Positions 7,094-13,235 of a DNA stretch of 22,555 nt are shown piece by piece. Every line of letters begins with the position of its first letter. Within the stretch, counting starts at the first letter, position 1. A program made the position numbers and the translations under genes. A model generated the notes under the pieces. It saw nothing but the letters and a program-made list of their open reading frames with translations, was not told where the DNA came from and did not search any database. Source of the DNA: Candidatus Moraniibacteriota bacterium (GTDB lineage: Bacteria; Patescibacteriota; Minisyncoccia; Moranbacterales; GCA-2747515); assembly GCA_027031945.1 (NCBI GenBank), contig JALVPE010000107.1, positions 1 through 22,555 on the forward strand, in the 5' to 3' direction.

Positions 7094-7489
7094 CTACTCA
7101 CTTAAATCAAGTTCTTTAAATACCTTTACAAGATCAACAATTTCATTGATATCATTTGCGCCAAGTACAGCGCACCTTGAAAAAGCATCGGCAATATAAG
7201 GTTCAAATTCTTCAGCACAATAATCATCATTCACAACAACCAAATCCCCATCCTCTTTCAAAATGCCAATTCTGTGTGCAAAGTCTCTCGCATGATAAAA
7301 TGACAAAGGAAATTCTATATTGTTACGATATTTAAATACAATAAAATATGTCGTTTCAAGTATTTGCACTGGCAAACCATTTTTTATTTCTTTTTTAGTT
7401 TCTTCCATCATCTTAATCCAAGCCTCTTGAAATGTGGAACAACTATGACGTGTTTCTAAATTGATTATTACATGATATTGCTTCTTCAT
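7094..7489 (-). CDS. Uncharacterised 131-aa protein
   Basis: No family recognised. A soluble mixed alpha/beta protein, starting with a strand MKKQYHVIINLETRHSC and a helix FQEAWIKMMEETKKEIKNG, then strands (VQILETTYFIVFKYR), and an acidic C-terminus (DINEIVDLVKVFKELDLSE). Four cysteines are scattered with no CxxC. It has a strong Shine-Dalgarno (AAGGAG, 6 bases before ATG), unlike most genes in the window. It is the second gene of an operon with the 62-aa membrane protein (44-base gap) and is closed by the terminator at 7047-7080. Confidence 0.7.
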   Translation of the reverse strand: MKKQYHVIINLETRHSCSTFQEAWIKMMEETKKEIKNGLPVQILETTYFIVFKYRNNIEFPLSFYHARDFAHRIGILKEDGDLVVVNDDYCAEEFEPYIADAFSRCAVLGANDINEIVDLVKVFKELDLSE

Positions 7490-7533
7490 CTCTCACTCCT
7501 TTTGTCTGTTTTCAATTTTTAAAAACCTCTATT

Positions 7534-7722
7534 TCATTTTGCCAAAAACACTAATGCTCCTGTGCCTATTACAGCTATCAATATTGATAAGAAAATATTC
7601 AAATCAAAACATTCTATTAGTCCCAATGCAATCATAACACACAATAAAATCCTAGCACCCCATTTGATACTTTTATCAAATTTCCAATACAAATCACTTG
7701 TATTCTTTTTTGATTCTTGCAT
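7534..7722 (-). CDS. Small membrane protein, 62 aa, unknown function
   Basis: A short N-terminal soluble part (MQESKKNTSDLYWKFDKSIKWG) precedes two hydrophobic segments: residues about 23-39 (ARILLCVMIALGLIECF) and 44-61 (IFLSILIAVIGTGALVFLA). A helical hairpin with both ends inside is the simplest topology. It has a clear Shine-Dalgarno (AGAGGAG, 5 bases before ATG) and a promoter with an 18-base spacer upstream, which supports a real gene in spite of its size. It leads the operon that continues with the 131-aa orphan. The antisense frame at 7562-7771 is a shadow. Confidence 0.7.
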   Translation of the reverse strand: MQESKKNTSDLYWKFDKSIKWGARILLCVMIALGLIECFDLNIFLSILIAVIGTGALVFLAK

Positions 7723-7788
7723 CTTTACTCCTCTTATTACTTTTTCATTTTTTAAAGAAACTATATTTTAAAATATATAAACATTACT

Positions 7789-7818
7789 ACCATAACATTA
7801 AAAAAAAATGTATGTCAA
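7789..7818 (-). promoter_or_regulatory. Promoter of the 7094-7722 operon
   Basis: On the minus strand a perfect TTGACA (7813-7818) stands 18 bases from TATGGT (7789-7794), which also carries the TGn extension. The leader to the ATG at 7722 is about 60 bases. Confidence 0.65.
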
Positions 7819-7828
7819 TCTACTTCAT

Positions 7829-7861
7829 CTCCCTCTTTAGGAGAGAGGATTGAGGTAATGG
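7829..7861. repeat. Decayed CTCCCTC...GAGAGAGGATTGAGG repeat
   Basis: CTCCCTC, a short TTTAG loop and GAGAGAGG followed by ATTGAGGTAATGG resemble the widespread intergenic CTCCCTCTCC...GGAGAGGGTTGGGGTGAGG type of repeat. The stem is imperfect. Only one copy is in the window, so family membership is from general knowledge of such repeats. Confidence 0.3.
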
Positions 7862-7906
7862 ATGTTGCACAGGTATTAGAAATATAATTTCAATAAATTA
7901 TTTATT

Positions 7907-7940
7907 TGTGTATATTAAAAGATATCCTTTAATATACACA
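7907..7940. repeat. 13-bp perfect inverted repeat downstream of the Nudix gene
   Basis: TGTGTATATTAAA (7907-7919) and TTTAATATACACA (7928-7940) pair perfectly around an 8-base loop. It lies 33 bases beyond the Nudix stop codon. No T-run follows on either strand, so it may stabilise the mRNA 3' end or be a protein-binding site rather than an intrinsic terminator. Confidence 0.6.
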
Positions 7941-7972
7941 GGAAATCTATAACTTAAAGTTCTATATAAAAA

Positions 7973-8728
7973 TTATTTTATAATACTTCTCAATACTGCT
8001 GACATATAGCCAGCCAAGTTTTTTTCATTTATTTTGATAAATTTTTCTATATCTTTTTTATTTTGTTTTATGTATATAATTTTTTCAAATTCAGGCAACT
8101 TTCCATTCTCTTTTAATTCTTGTGTGAATAAATTATATTTTTGCAAAAATTCTTCTGCAATTTCTTTCAATTTCACTAAGTATATAACTGCAATGTTTCC
8201 ATTGTTACCTTTTTTTATACAATAAAATTTTATTTGTTCAACTCTATTATTATCATCTGAATCAATCCCTAATTCTTCCATTAATTCTTTTTGCATGCTA
8301 TGTTTCATGTCACAAATACCATTTTTTATATCTCCATCTTCCAGACCTCCGCCAGAAAATTGATATTTACCCGCACGAGAAGTATGCTCTCCCATTTTTC
8401 CTACAATAATTCTGTCATCTGCTGTAATTATAAGTGCAGAAGCAAAAACTGTATGTATATTGTATTGTCCAAGATTGCTATCAACTTCTCTATTATATAA
8501 AAAATGTGCAAAATTTGTCTTTTGCACAATTATTTTAATAACCTCGTTACCTTTAACAATTTCATCCAACATAAATAATTCGCCATTAAAATATTTACGC
8601 CCACTTTCAATCTGCACCTCCCAATGCCCTATAATTTTATCCTGCAAATCACCTGGTAAACTGATTTCTCTACCATCAAACTTTACAATTGCTTCTTTGT
8701 TTTTTTCACAATTCAATTCGCTTGGCAT
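7973..8728 (-). CDS. Nudix hydrolase with N-terminal extension and stretched Nudix box
   Basis: 251 residues. The Nudix box is recognisable: GGGLEDGD (residues 126-133) and KELMEELGI (147-155), with the metal-binding glutamates E148, E151 and E152. Relative to the consensus G-x5-E-x7-R-E-U-x-E-E-x-G-U, K replaces R and six extra residues lie between the two halves. The ~95 residues before the Nudix fold include RKYFNGELFMLDEI and a strand-rich stretch, a plan like Nudix proteins of the NUDT22 type that hydrolyse UDP-sugars; that link is an inference. The family cleaves nucleoside diphosphates linked to another moiety, so a role in sugar-nucleotide or nucleotide clean-up is possible. It follows the GerMN-like gene by 29 bases in the same direction. 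No Shine-Dalgarno. Confidence 0.85.
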   Translation of the reverse strand: MPSELNCEKNKEAIVKFDGREISLPGDLQDKIIGHWEVQIESGRKYFNGELFMLDEIVKGNEVIKIIVQKTNFAHFLYNREVDSNLGQYNIHTVFASALIITADDRIIVGKMGEHTSRAGKYQFSGGGLEDGDIKNGICDMKHSMQKELMEELGIDSDDNNRVEQIKFYCIKKGNNGNIAVIYLVKLKEIAEEFLQKYNLFTQELKENGKLPEFEKIIYIKQNKKDIEKFIKINEKNLAGYMSAVLRSIIK

Positions 8729-8757
8729 ATATGATTTTTGTAATAAATATCAATAAT

Positions 8758-9339
8758 TTAATCTTTTTCAGATAAATAATCACCAATCAATTCATTGTTA
8801 AAATAAATTTCAGTACTATCAATATTATCAAATTGCAATAATGTTTTTTCTAACTGTTGTTTGATACGCGGCGCATCGCATGTGCCACCACCAAAAACAT
8901 TTGCACTCAAATACACAATAGCTTTTCCATCTACTATATCAAAATTATCAATAATTATCTGTCCACTATTTGCAAAAACATTATAAATACCCTCCTCATT
9001 ACTTTGATAATCAAACAATTTTTCCAATGCAACTCTAGGTGAGACTGCCGCACCCAAATCAATCGCCACAAGCTTATCATTACAACCTATCATTTCCCCA
9101 TCTATTGTTTTTATGAGCTCACTACCATCAAGTGCTACTACAAATATCTGTGTATTTTTATCACTGGACACCTTATCAGACTCTTGCAACTCTGTAGCAT
9201 GTCTACCAAGTCCGCCAAAACCACTTTCTTGCTCTTCAACCTGAGAATTATTCAAAACAAAATACACCGCAATCCCAACACTAATCACTAACAGTAAAAT
9301 TATACCAATATTAACAATCATTTTTTTCTTCATATTCAT
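8758..9339 (-). CDS. Membrane-anchored GerMN-domain protein
   Basis: 193 residues. A basic start (MNMKKK) and one hydrophobic segment at residues about 7-29 anchor it as a type II membrane protein, with the rest outside. A linker of about 45 residues leads to a domain with strands TQIFVVALDG, IIDNFDIVDGKAIVYLSAN and the ending RIKQQLEKTLLQFDNIDSTEIYFNN. That TL-x-QF-x-x-I-x-x-x-x-I-x-x-x ending is typical of GerMN (sporulation/germination) domains, which bind or scaffold at the cell envelope and also occur in non-sporulating bacteria. Two cysteines (in GCND and GGTCDAP) might form a disulfide. The ATG starts 10 bases from a perfect 36-base palindrome at 9350-9385. The alternative start, M3, differs by two residues. 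No Shine-Dalgarno. Confidence 0.7.
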   Translation of the reverse strand: MNMKKKMIVNIGIILLLVISVGIAVYFVLNNSQVEEQESGFGGLGRHATELQESDKVSSDKNTQIFVVALDGSELIKTIDGEMIGCNDKLVAIDLGAAVSPRVALEKLFDYQSNEEGIYNVFANSGQIIIDNFDIVDGKAIVYLSANVFGGGTCDAPRIKQQLEKTLLQFDNIDSTEIYFNNELIGDYLSEKD

Positions 9340-9349
9340 TTTATAAATT

Positions 9350-9385
9350 CTCTCACTACGATACTACGTAGTATCGTAGTGAGAG
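9350..9385. repeat. Perfect 36-base palindrome next to the GerMN-like start codon
   Basis: The arm CTCTCACTACGATACTAC (9350-9367) is followed directly by its exact reverse complement (9368-9385), 18 of 18 pairs with no spacer. Only 10 bases separate it from the ATG at 9339. As RNA it would form a strong hairpin in the leader, and as DNA it could bind a dimeric protein or extrude a cruciform. It contains the CACTAC/GTAGTG motif of the other palindromes, turned inside out. Confidence 0.8.
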
Positions 9386-9451
9386 GAACTGTTTTATTCT
9401 TAAAAATATTTTATCATTCAATTTATATTATAAAGTAAAATTAAAGTAAAA

Positions 9452-9487
9452 GAAAACGGAAAGGTTGATATATCAACATTTCCGCGA
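9452..9487 (-). terminator. Rho-independent terminator after the 136-aa orphan
   Basis: On the minus strand CGGAAA-t-GTTGATAT pairs with ATATCAAC-c-TTTCCG, and TTTTCTTTT follows. It starts 8 bases past the stop codon at 9495. Confidence 0.8.
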
Positions 9488-9494
9488 AAATATT

Positions 9495-9905
9495 TTATGA
9501 ATGAAGAACTGTCCTCAGCTCCTCAATCTTTTTAAGTGCCTCATCAAAATCCGTGCATACATTAAAGTATTGATTATATTCCTCGCGAAATATACGAACA
9601 GCTTTTTCAAAACGAACTTTATTCTCAAATATCGGAAGAGAGATTTTTATAGCATCAAGAACCAACCCTGCATCCAATCTATCCCACTTAACGGATATTA
9701 CGGATGAATCACATTGCATCAACTTTGTATCTGAAAAAAGAGAGATATCAATATGTATACCCGTCCTATTTAACTGATAATTCACGATATCCTTCAATTG
9801 GGAAGCATGTTTAAACAATTCATCACTTAAAATTACATGAACCTCATACCCGATTTCTGCCTCAACTAAATATAAAGCATTACCCAAACAATTAGTTACA
9901 CTCAT
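9495..9905 (-). CDS. Uncharacterised 136-aa protein
   Basis: No family recognised. A soluble mixed alpha/beta protein: an N-terminal region YLVEAEIGYEVHVILSDELFKHA, a strand IHIDISLFSD, a region SVISVKWDRLDAGLVLDAIKISLPIF, and a helical C-terminus (FDEALKKIEELRTVL). Three cysteines are dispersed. It has its own consensus promoter (10006-10034), a ~95-base leader, a good Shine-Dalgarno (GGGAG, 7 bases before ATG) and an intrinsic terminator, so it is a self-contained transcription unit. The leader near the start can fold GCCACAA/TTGTAGC into a small hairpin just before the ribosome-binding site. It lies downstream of glmS in the same direction, with its promoter beginning 3 bases past the glmS stop. 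Confidence 0.7.
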   Translation of the reverse strand: MSVTNCLGNALYLVEAEIGYEVHVILSDELFKHASQLKDIVNYQLNRTGIHIDISLFSDTKLMQCDSSVISVKWDRLDAGLVLDAIKISLPIFENKVRFEKAVRIFREEYNQYFNVCTDFDEALKKIEELRTVLHS

Positions 9906-10005
9906 AATATTTCTCCCTTGCTATGCCACAATGATTGTAGCGGTGCGGTGAAGATTGATTTATTCCCTATGAACAAATCAAAAAAATAAAGAACAATAAC
10001 TACTC

Positions 10006-10034
10006 ATCATACACCAAAAATTACATTTTGTCAA
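10006..10034 (-). promoter_or_regulatory. Consensus promoter of the 136-aa orphan
   Basis: On the minus strand a perfect TTGACA (10029-10034), a 17-base spacer and TATGAT (10006-10011). It starts directly beyond the glmS stop codon. Confidence 0.8.
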
Positions 10035-10036
10035 GT

Positions 10037-11866
10037 CTACTCAACCGTCACACTTTTTGCTAAATTTCTTGGTTTGTCTACGTCAAAGCCTTTTTTGACT
10101 CCTGCGTAATAGGCCAGTAATTGTAGTGGTACCACAGCCAGTAGTGGCGTGAGCATTTCTAAAGTCTTTGGAATTTCTATTACATCATTTGCGTGTTTTT
10201 TTATCTTTTCTTCATTCCCCACAGTTGTAATTGCGACCACTTTACCTCCTCTTGCTTTTATTTCTTCTATTGCTGAAAGTGTTTTGTCATATACACTATC
10301 TTTTGGCGCAAGTATTACTGATGGAAAATCTTTATCAATAAGTGCAATCGGACCATGCTTCATTTCTCCCGATGGATAACCCTCTGCGTGAATATATGAG
10401 ATTTCTTTTATTTTTAGCGCTCCTTCCATTGCAATTGGAAAATTATATTTTCTCCCCAGATAAAACATACTTTCATATTTTGTATATTTATTAGCTATGC
10501 GTTTTATGTTTTTTCCATCTTCAAAAATCTCATCAATTTTCTTTGGTAATTTATTTAGTTCTGACAATATTTTTTTGCCCATTGTGAGTGACATATCTCT
10601 TTGTCTTCCCAGAAATACCGTCAACAAAACTAAAATTGACAGTTGCGATGTAAATGCCTTGGTGCTGGCCACTCCCACTTCCGGACCAGCGTGATTATAA
10701 ATACCTGCATCAGTCTCTCGTGCAATTGTAGACCCTACTGCATTTACAATTCCCAGTGTTAAACCTCCTTTATTTTTTGCCTCTCTTATTGCAGCTAATG
10801 TATCAGCAGTTTCTCCTGATTGTGAAATTGCTATTACTGCAGTTTTTTTATCTATTAGTGGTTTGCGATAGCGAAATTCGCTTGCGTATTCTACTTCTGT
10901 TGGAATTCCTGCGTATTCCTCTAGCATATATTCACCCACAAGCCCTGCGCAATATGAAGTGCCACAAGAGACAATTACAATTCTTTTAATATCTCTAAGT
11001 TTATCCTCAACATCCACAAGTCCACCAAGTTTTGCTAGTCCATCTTTAACAATAATTCTCCCTCGAATTGCATCTGCTACAGCACTAGGTTGTTCAAATA
11101 TTTCTTTGAGCATAAAATGTTTATATCCTTCCTTTTGAGCTTGCTCATCATTCCATTCCAGTGTTTGTTCTTTTTTATATTTATTTCTACCAGCAAAAGT
11201 TTTTACCTTGTATGTCTCTGGTGTAAAAATAACCAACTCTTCATCATCTAGATACACAACTTTATCAGTGTGTTGAATAATCGCAGAAGCGTCTGAAGCT
11301 AGCACAAAGCCATCATCTGCCACGCCTATAACAAGCGGCGAACTATTGCGCACTGCTATCATTTTTTCTGGTTCGTCTTCGCTTAGCATAACTAGTGCAT
11401 AAGCACCTCTTATATCTTGCAATGCTGCAAAAACAGCTTGTTCAAAATCATTTTTATTACTATATTCATCAATCAAATGCGCTACAACTTCACTATCAGT
11501 TTCAGATGAAAATTTGTGACCTTTTTTTATAAGTTTTTCTTTTAATTCTTGATAGTTTTCTATAATTCCATTGTGCACGAGATGGATTTTACCACTACTG
11601 TGTGGATGTGCATTTTTTACACTTGGCTTCCCATGTGTTGCCCATCGTGTATGAGCTATTCCCATAGTTGTATCTGTACGATATTTACCAATCTTCTTTT
11701 CAAGCTCTACCACTTTGCCCACAGCCTTAAATGTTTTGCTTTTATTTCCACTCATAACACAAATCCCCGCACTATCATAACCTCGATATTCCAATCGTTT
11801 TAATCCCTCTAAAAGCACTTCACCTGCGTTATTATCCTTACCAATATAGCCTACAATTCCACACAT
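10037..11866 (-). CDS. glmS: Glutamine--fructose-6-phosphate aminotransferase (isomerizing) GlmS
   Basis: 609 residues, the standard bacterial length. It makes glucosamine 6-phosphate from fructose 6-phosphate and glutamine, the entry step to UDP-GlcNAc for peptidoglycan and surface sugars. It starts MCGIVGYIG: Cys2 becomes the N-terminal nucleophile of the class II glutaminase domain after removal of Met. AHTRWATHGKP and HNGIIENY complete the glutaminase site. Two SIS domains follow, with VSCGTSYCAG (about 298-307) and SQSGETADT (about 346-354) in the first and GRKYNFPIAMEGALKIKEISYIHAE in the second. The C-terminus DKPRNLAKSVTVE is diagnostic. No glmS ribozyme is evident in the short leader. 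No Shine-Dalgarno. Confidence 0.99.
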   Translation of the reverse strand: MCGIVGYIGKDNNAGEVLLEGLKRLEYRGYDSAGICVMSGNKSKTFKAVGKVVELEKKIGKYRTDTTMGIAHTRWATHGKPSVKNAHPHSSGKIHLVHNGIIENYQELKEKLIKKGHKFSSETDSEVVAHLIDEYSNKNDFEQAVFAALQDIRGAYALVMLSEDEPEKMIAVRNSSPLVIGVADDGFVLASDASAIIQHTDKVVYLDDEELVIFTPETYKVKTFAGRNKYKKEQTLEWNDEQAQKEGYKHFMLKEIFEQPSAVADAIRGRIIVKDGLAKLGGLVDVEDKLRDIKRIVIVSCGTSYCAGLVGEYMLEEYAGIPTEVEYASEFRYRKPLIDKKTAVIAISQSGETADTLAAIREAKNKGGLTLGIVNAVGSTIARETDAGIYNHAGPEVGVASTKAFTSQLSILVLLTVFLGRQRDMSLTMGKKILSELNKLPKKIDEIFEDGKNIKRIANKYTKYESMFYLGRKYNFPIAMEGALKIKEISYIHAEGYPSGEMKHGPIALIDKDFPSVILAPKDSVYDKTLSAIEEIKARGGKVVAITTVGNEEKIKKHANDVIEIPKTLEMLTPLLAVVPLQLLAYYAGVKKGFDVDKPRNLAKSVTVE

Positions 11867-11909
11867 ATTTTTTGTAATTAATGTTTAGTATTTACTTTGC
11901 TATGATTTA

Positions 11910-11915
11910 ATTATA
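11910..11915 (-). promoter_or_regulatory. Extended -10 promoter of glmS
   Basis: The minus strand reads GGTGCTATAAT: a perfect TATAAT with the TGn extension, 44 bases before the glmS start. The -35 area (CTGCTTTT) is poor. It is divergent from, and within 25 bases of, the promoter at 11939-11967. Confidence 0.55.
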
Positions 11916-11938
11916 GCACCTCAAAAATAAAAAAGCAG

Positions 11939-11967
11939 TTGACATTTTATGTAAATGATGTTATAGT
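11939..11967 (+). promoter_or_regulatory. Consensus promoter of the winged-helix gene
   Basis: A perfect TTGACA (11939-11944), a 17-base spacer and TATAGT (11962-11967). The predicted leader to the ATG at 12024 is about 50 bases and ends with a strong ribosome-binding site. Confidence 0.85.
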
Positions 11968-12023
11968 ATCTTTTCGTTCGTTAAGGAGTTTATTGGCAAA
12001 ATATTACAAAAAGGAGAAGAAAG

Positions 12024-12389
12024 ATGTCAAAAAAATATGATACACTTTTCCCAAGCGAAAATGCTTATCGGGTTATAACTGTGCTTCTGGCCTGCTGTGA
12101 AAATGGCGAGAAAGAAGTTTTGTTACCTGATATTGCACACAAAGCAAAAATTCATTACAACATTGTATTGTATTGGATTAATATTTTTGATACTTACGGA
12201 TTTATTAACATCACTCGATATAAAAATCGAGAAAATGCAAATTGCATACCAAATAGGCATGTAATTGTGCATCTGACAAACAAGGCAACACTCGGTCGCC
12301 TGTATAACTACATGTGGATTCAAAAGTGGGAGCAACAGTTTATGGAGGACCTGGGTTGCAATAAATTGCGACTCGTTAAAGTCGCCTAA
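12024..12389 (+). CDS. Winged-helix-like 121-aa protein, possible transcription regulator
   Basis: It has the layout of a small winged-helix protein: a first helix AYRVITVLLACCENGEKE, then VLLPDIAHKAKIHYNIVLYWINIFDTYGFINITRYKNRENANC (residues about 34-78), reading as helix, turn, recognition helix and wing, as in MarR or archaeal-type regulators (in those, the last helix pair would give dimerisation). After it come a strand HVIVHLTNKA and a helix rich in aromatic residues (LYNYMWIQKWEQQFMEDLG). The DNA target is not known. The gene is divergent to glmS, with a perfect -35, a good Shine-Dalgarno (AAGGAG, 7 bases before ATG) and a strong terminator. It is the only plus-strand gene between 1 and 20930. 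An orphan by name; the fold is an inference from the pattern. Confidence 0.65.
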   Translation: MSKKYDTLFPSENAYRVITVLLACCENGEKEVLLPDIAHKAKIHYNIVLYWINIFDTYGFINITRYKNRENANCIPNRHVIVHLTNKATLGRLYNYMWIQKWEQQFMEDLGCNKLRLVKVA

Positions 12390-12392
12390 TAT

Positions 12393-12430
12393 AAATCTCT
12401 GTCGTAAAACTTTACGACAGAGATTTTTTT
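12393..12430 (+). terminator. Strong intrinsic terminator, 16-base arms
   Basis: AAATCTCTGTCGTAAA (12393-12408) pairs exactly with TTTACGACAGAGATTT (12411-12426), and four more T follow. It starts 3 bases after the winged-helix stop codon. The right half also encodes the last residues and the stop of the convergent HAD gene. Confidence 0.9.
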
Positions 12431-13062
12431 ATTTCTCTTAAAGTTTTTACATGCTTATCACAATTCTTACTATCATCACAAAGTTCTCCACCCCGCACAT
12501 TATGAATTGTTTTTATATTTAACTGTGAATTTTTTGCACTTTCAAAATATCCAAATTTATCATCAATAATAACAGGTACACAGGCACTGTCCCTACCGCA
12601 ATATTTTTGCATATATTTTTCAATTTCTTTTGTTTTATCTCCCTGTGTAATAATTGCATCTTCAAAAAACTGTTTCACACCAGAGCCACTAATTTTTTGT
12701 GATTGAAAATCACTGTCTCCATAGGACAAAATAATCAAATTTTTTTTATCAAAGTTATTTGCAAATTCATAAAAATCTTCAAAAACATATTTCTCTAAAT
12801 CTTCTAGAAATATTTCCATTTCTTGCAAAAATTGCCTTTCATCAATATTTTGTTTTGTCACCTTATTTATCTCTCTGATATGACTCTCTGGCGAATAACA
12901 CTCACCTGTTTGCAGTGAAGTTTTGGAAAAATATGACAATGTGCTATCAAAAATTTCACGAGATACTCCATATTTATCAAACACACCAAAAAAATCATCC
13001 AAAAACTGATGTCGTGTATCAAAAATAGTATTGTCAAAATCTACAAATATTTTCATGTTCAT
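12412..13062 (-). CDS. HAD-superfamily hydrolase
   Basis: 216 residues. Motif I is VDFDNT with D8 and D10 (DxDxT), the phosphoryl-accepting aspartate and the acid/base. Motif II is ILSYGDS (Ser in the LS step), motif III the lysine in QGDKTKEI and motif IV the acidic pair in VIIDDKFGYF. A helical cap lies between motifs I and II (residues about 15-105). This is a phosphatase-type HAD with a class-C1-like cap; the substrate is unknown. The start could be M1 or M3 (MNMKIF); the second gives the usual spacing to motif I. The last residues (KKSLS) are encoded inside the terminator stem of the convergent gene. There is a run of cysteines in the C-terminus (CDDSKNCDKH) with unknown meaning. No Shine-Dalgarno. 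Confidence 0.85.
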   Translation of the reverse strand: MNMKIFVDFDNTIFDTRHQFLDDFFGVFDKYGVSREIFDSTLSYFSKTSLQTGECYSPESHIREINKVTKQNIDERQFLQEMEIFLEDLEKYVFEDFYEFANNFDKKNLIILSYGDSDFQSQKISGSGVKQFFEDAIITQGDKTKEIEKYMQKYCGRDSACVPVIIDDKFGYFESAKNSQLNIKTIHNVRGGELCDDSKNCDKHVKTLREIKKSLS

Positions 13063-13088
13063 AAAATTATCAATTTATTTTTACAACT

Positions 13089-13214
13089 GTCATCCTCGTG
13101 AATGCGGGAACCTAAATACATTGTATTAAAATTAGTTTTTACTATTAAGTTCTACACCATTAATAAAAGTTTAACGATGTTTTTCTAGATTCCCACCTTC
13201 GTGGGAATGACACC
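13089..13214. repeat. Pair of inverted GTCATTCCC-type repeats
   Basis: The left copy GTCATCCTCGTGAATGCGGG (from 13089) and the right copy, read on the minus strand from 13212 as GTCATTCCCACGAAGGTGGG, are diverged copies of the same 24-26 base element in opposite orientation, about 75 bases apart. The right copy forms an 8-bp hairpin (ATTCCCAC/GTGGGAAT). GTCATTCCCGCGAAAGCGGGAATC-like elements are common intergenic repeats in bacteria. The pair fills the gap between the HAD and ABC genes, like a bacterial interspersed mosaic element. Confidence 0.55.
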
Positions 13215-13235
13215 ATACTGTAGATTCTTAATTAT

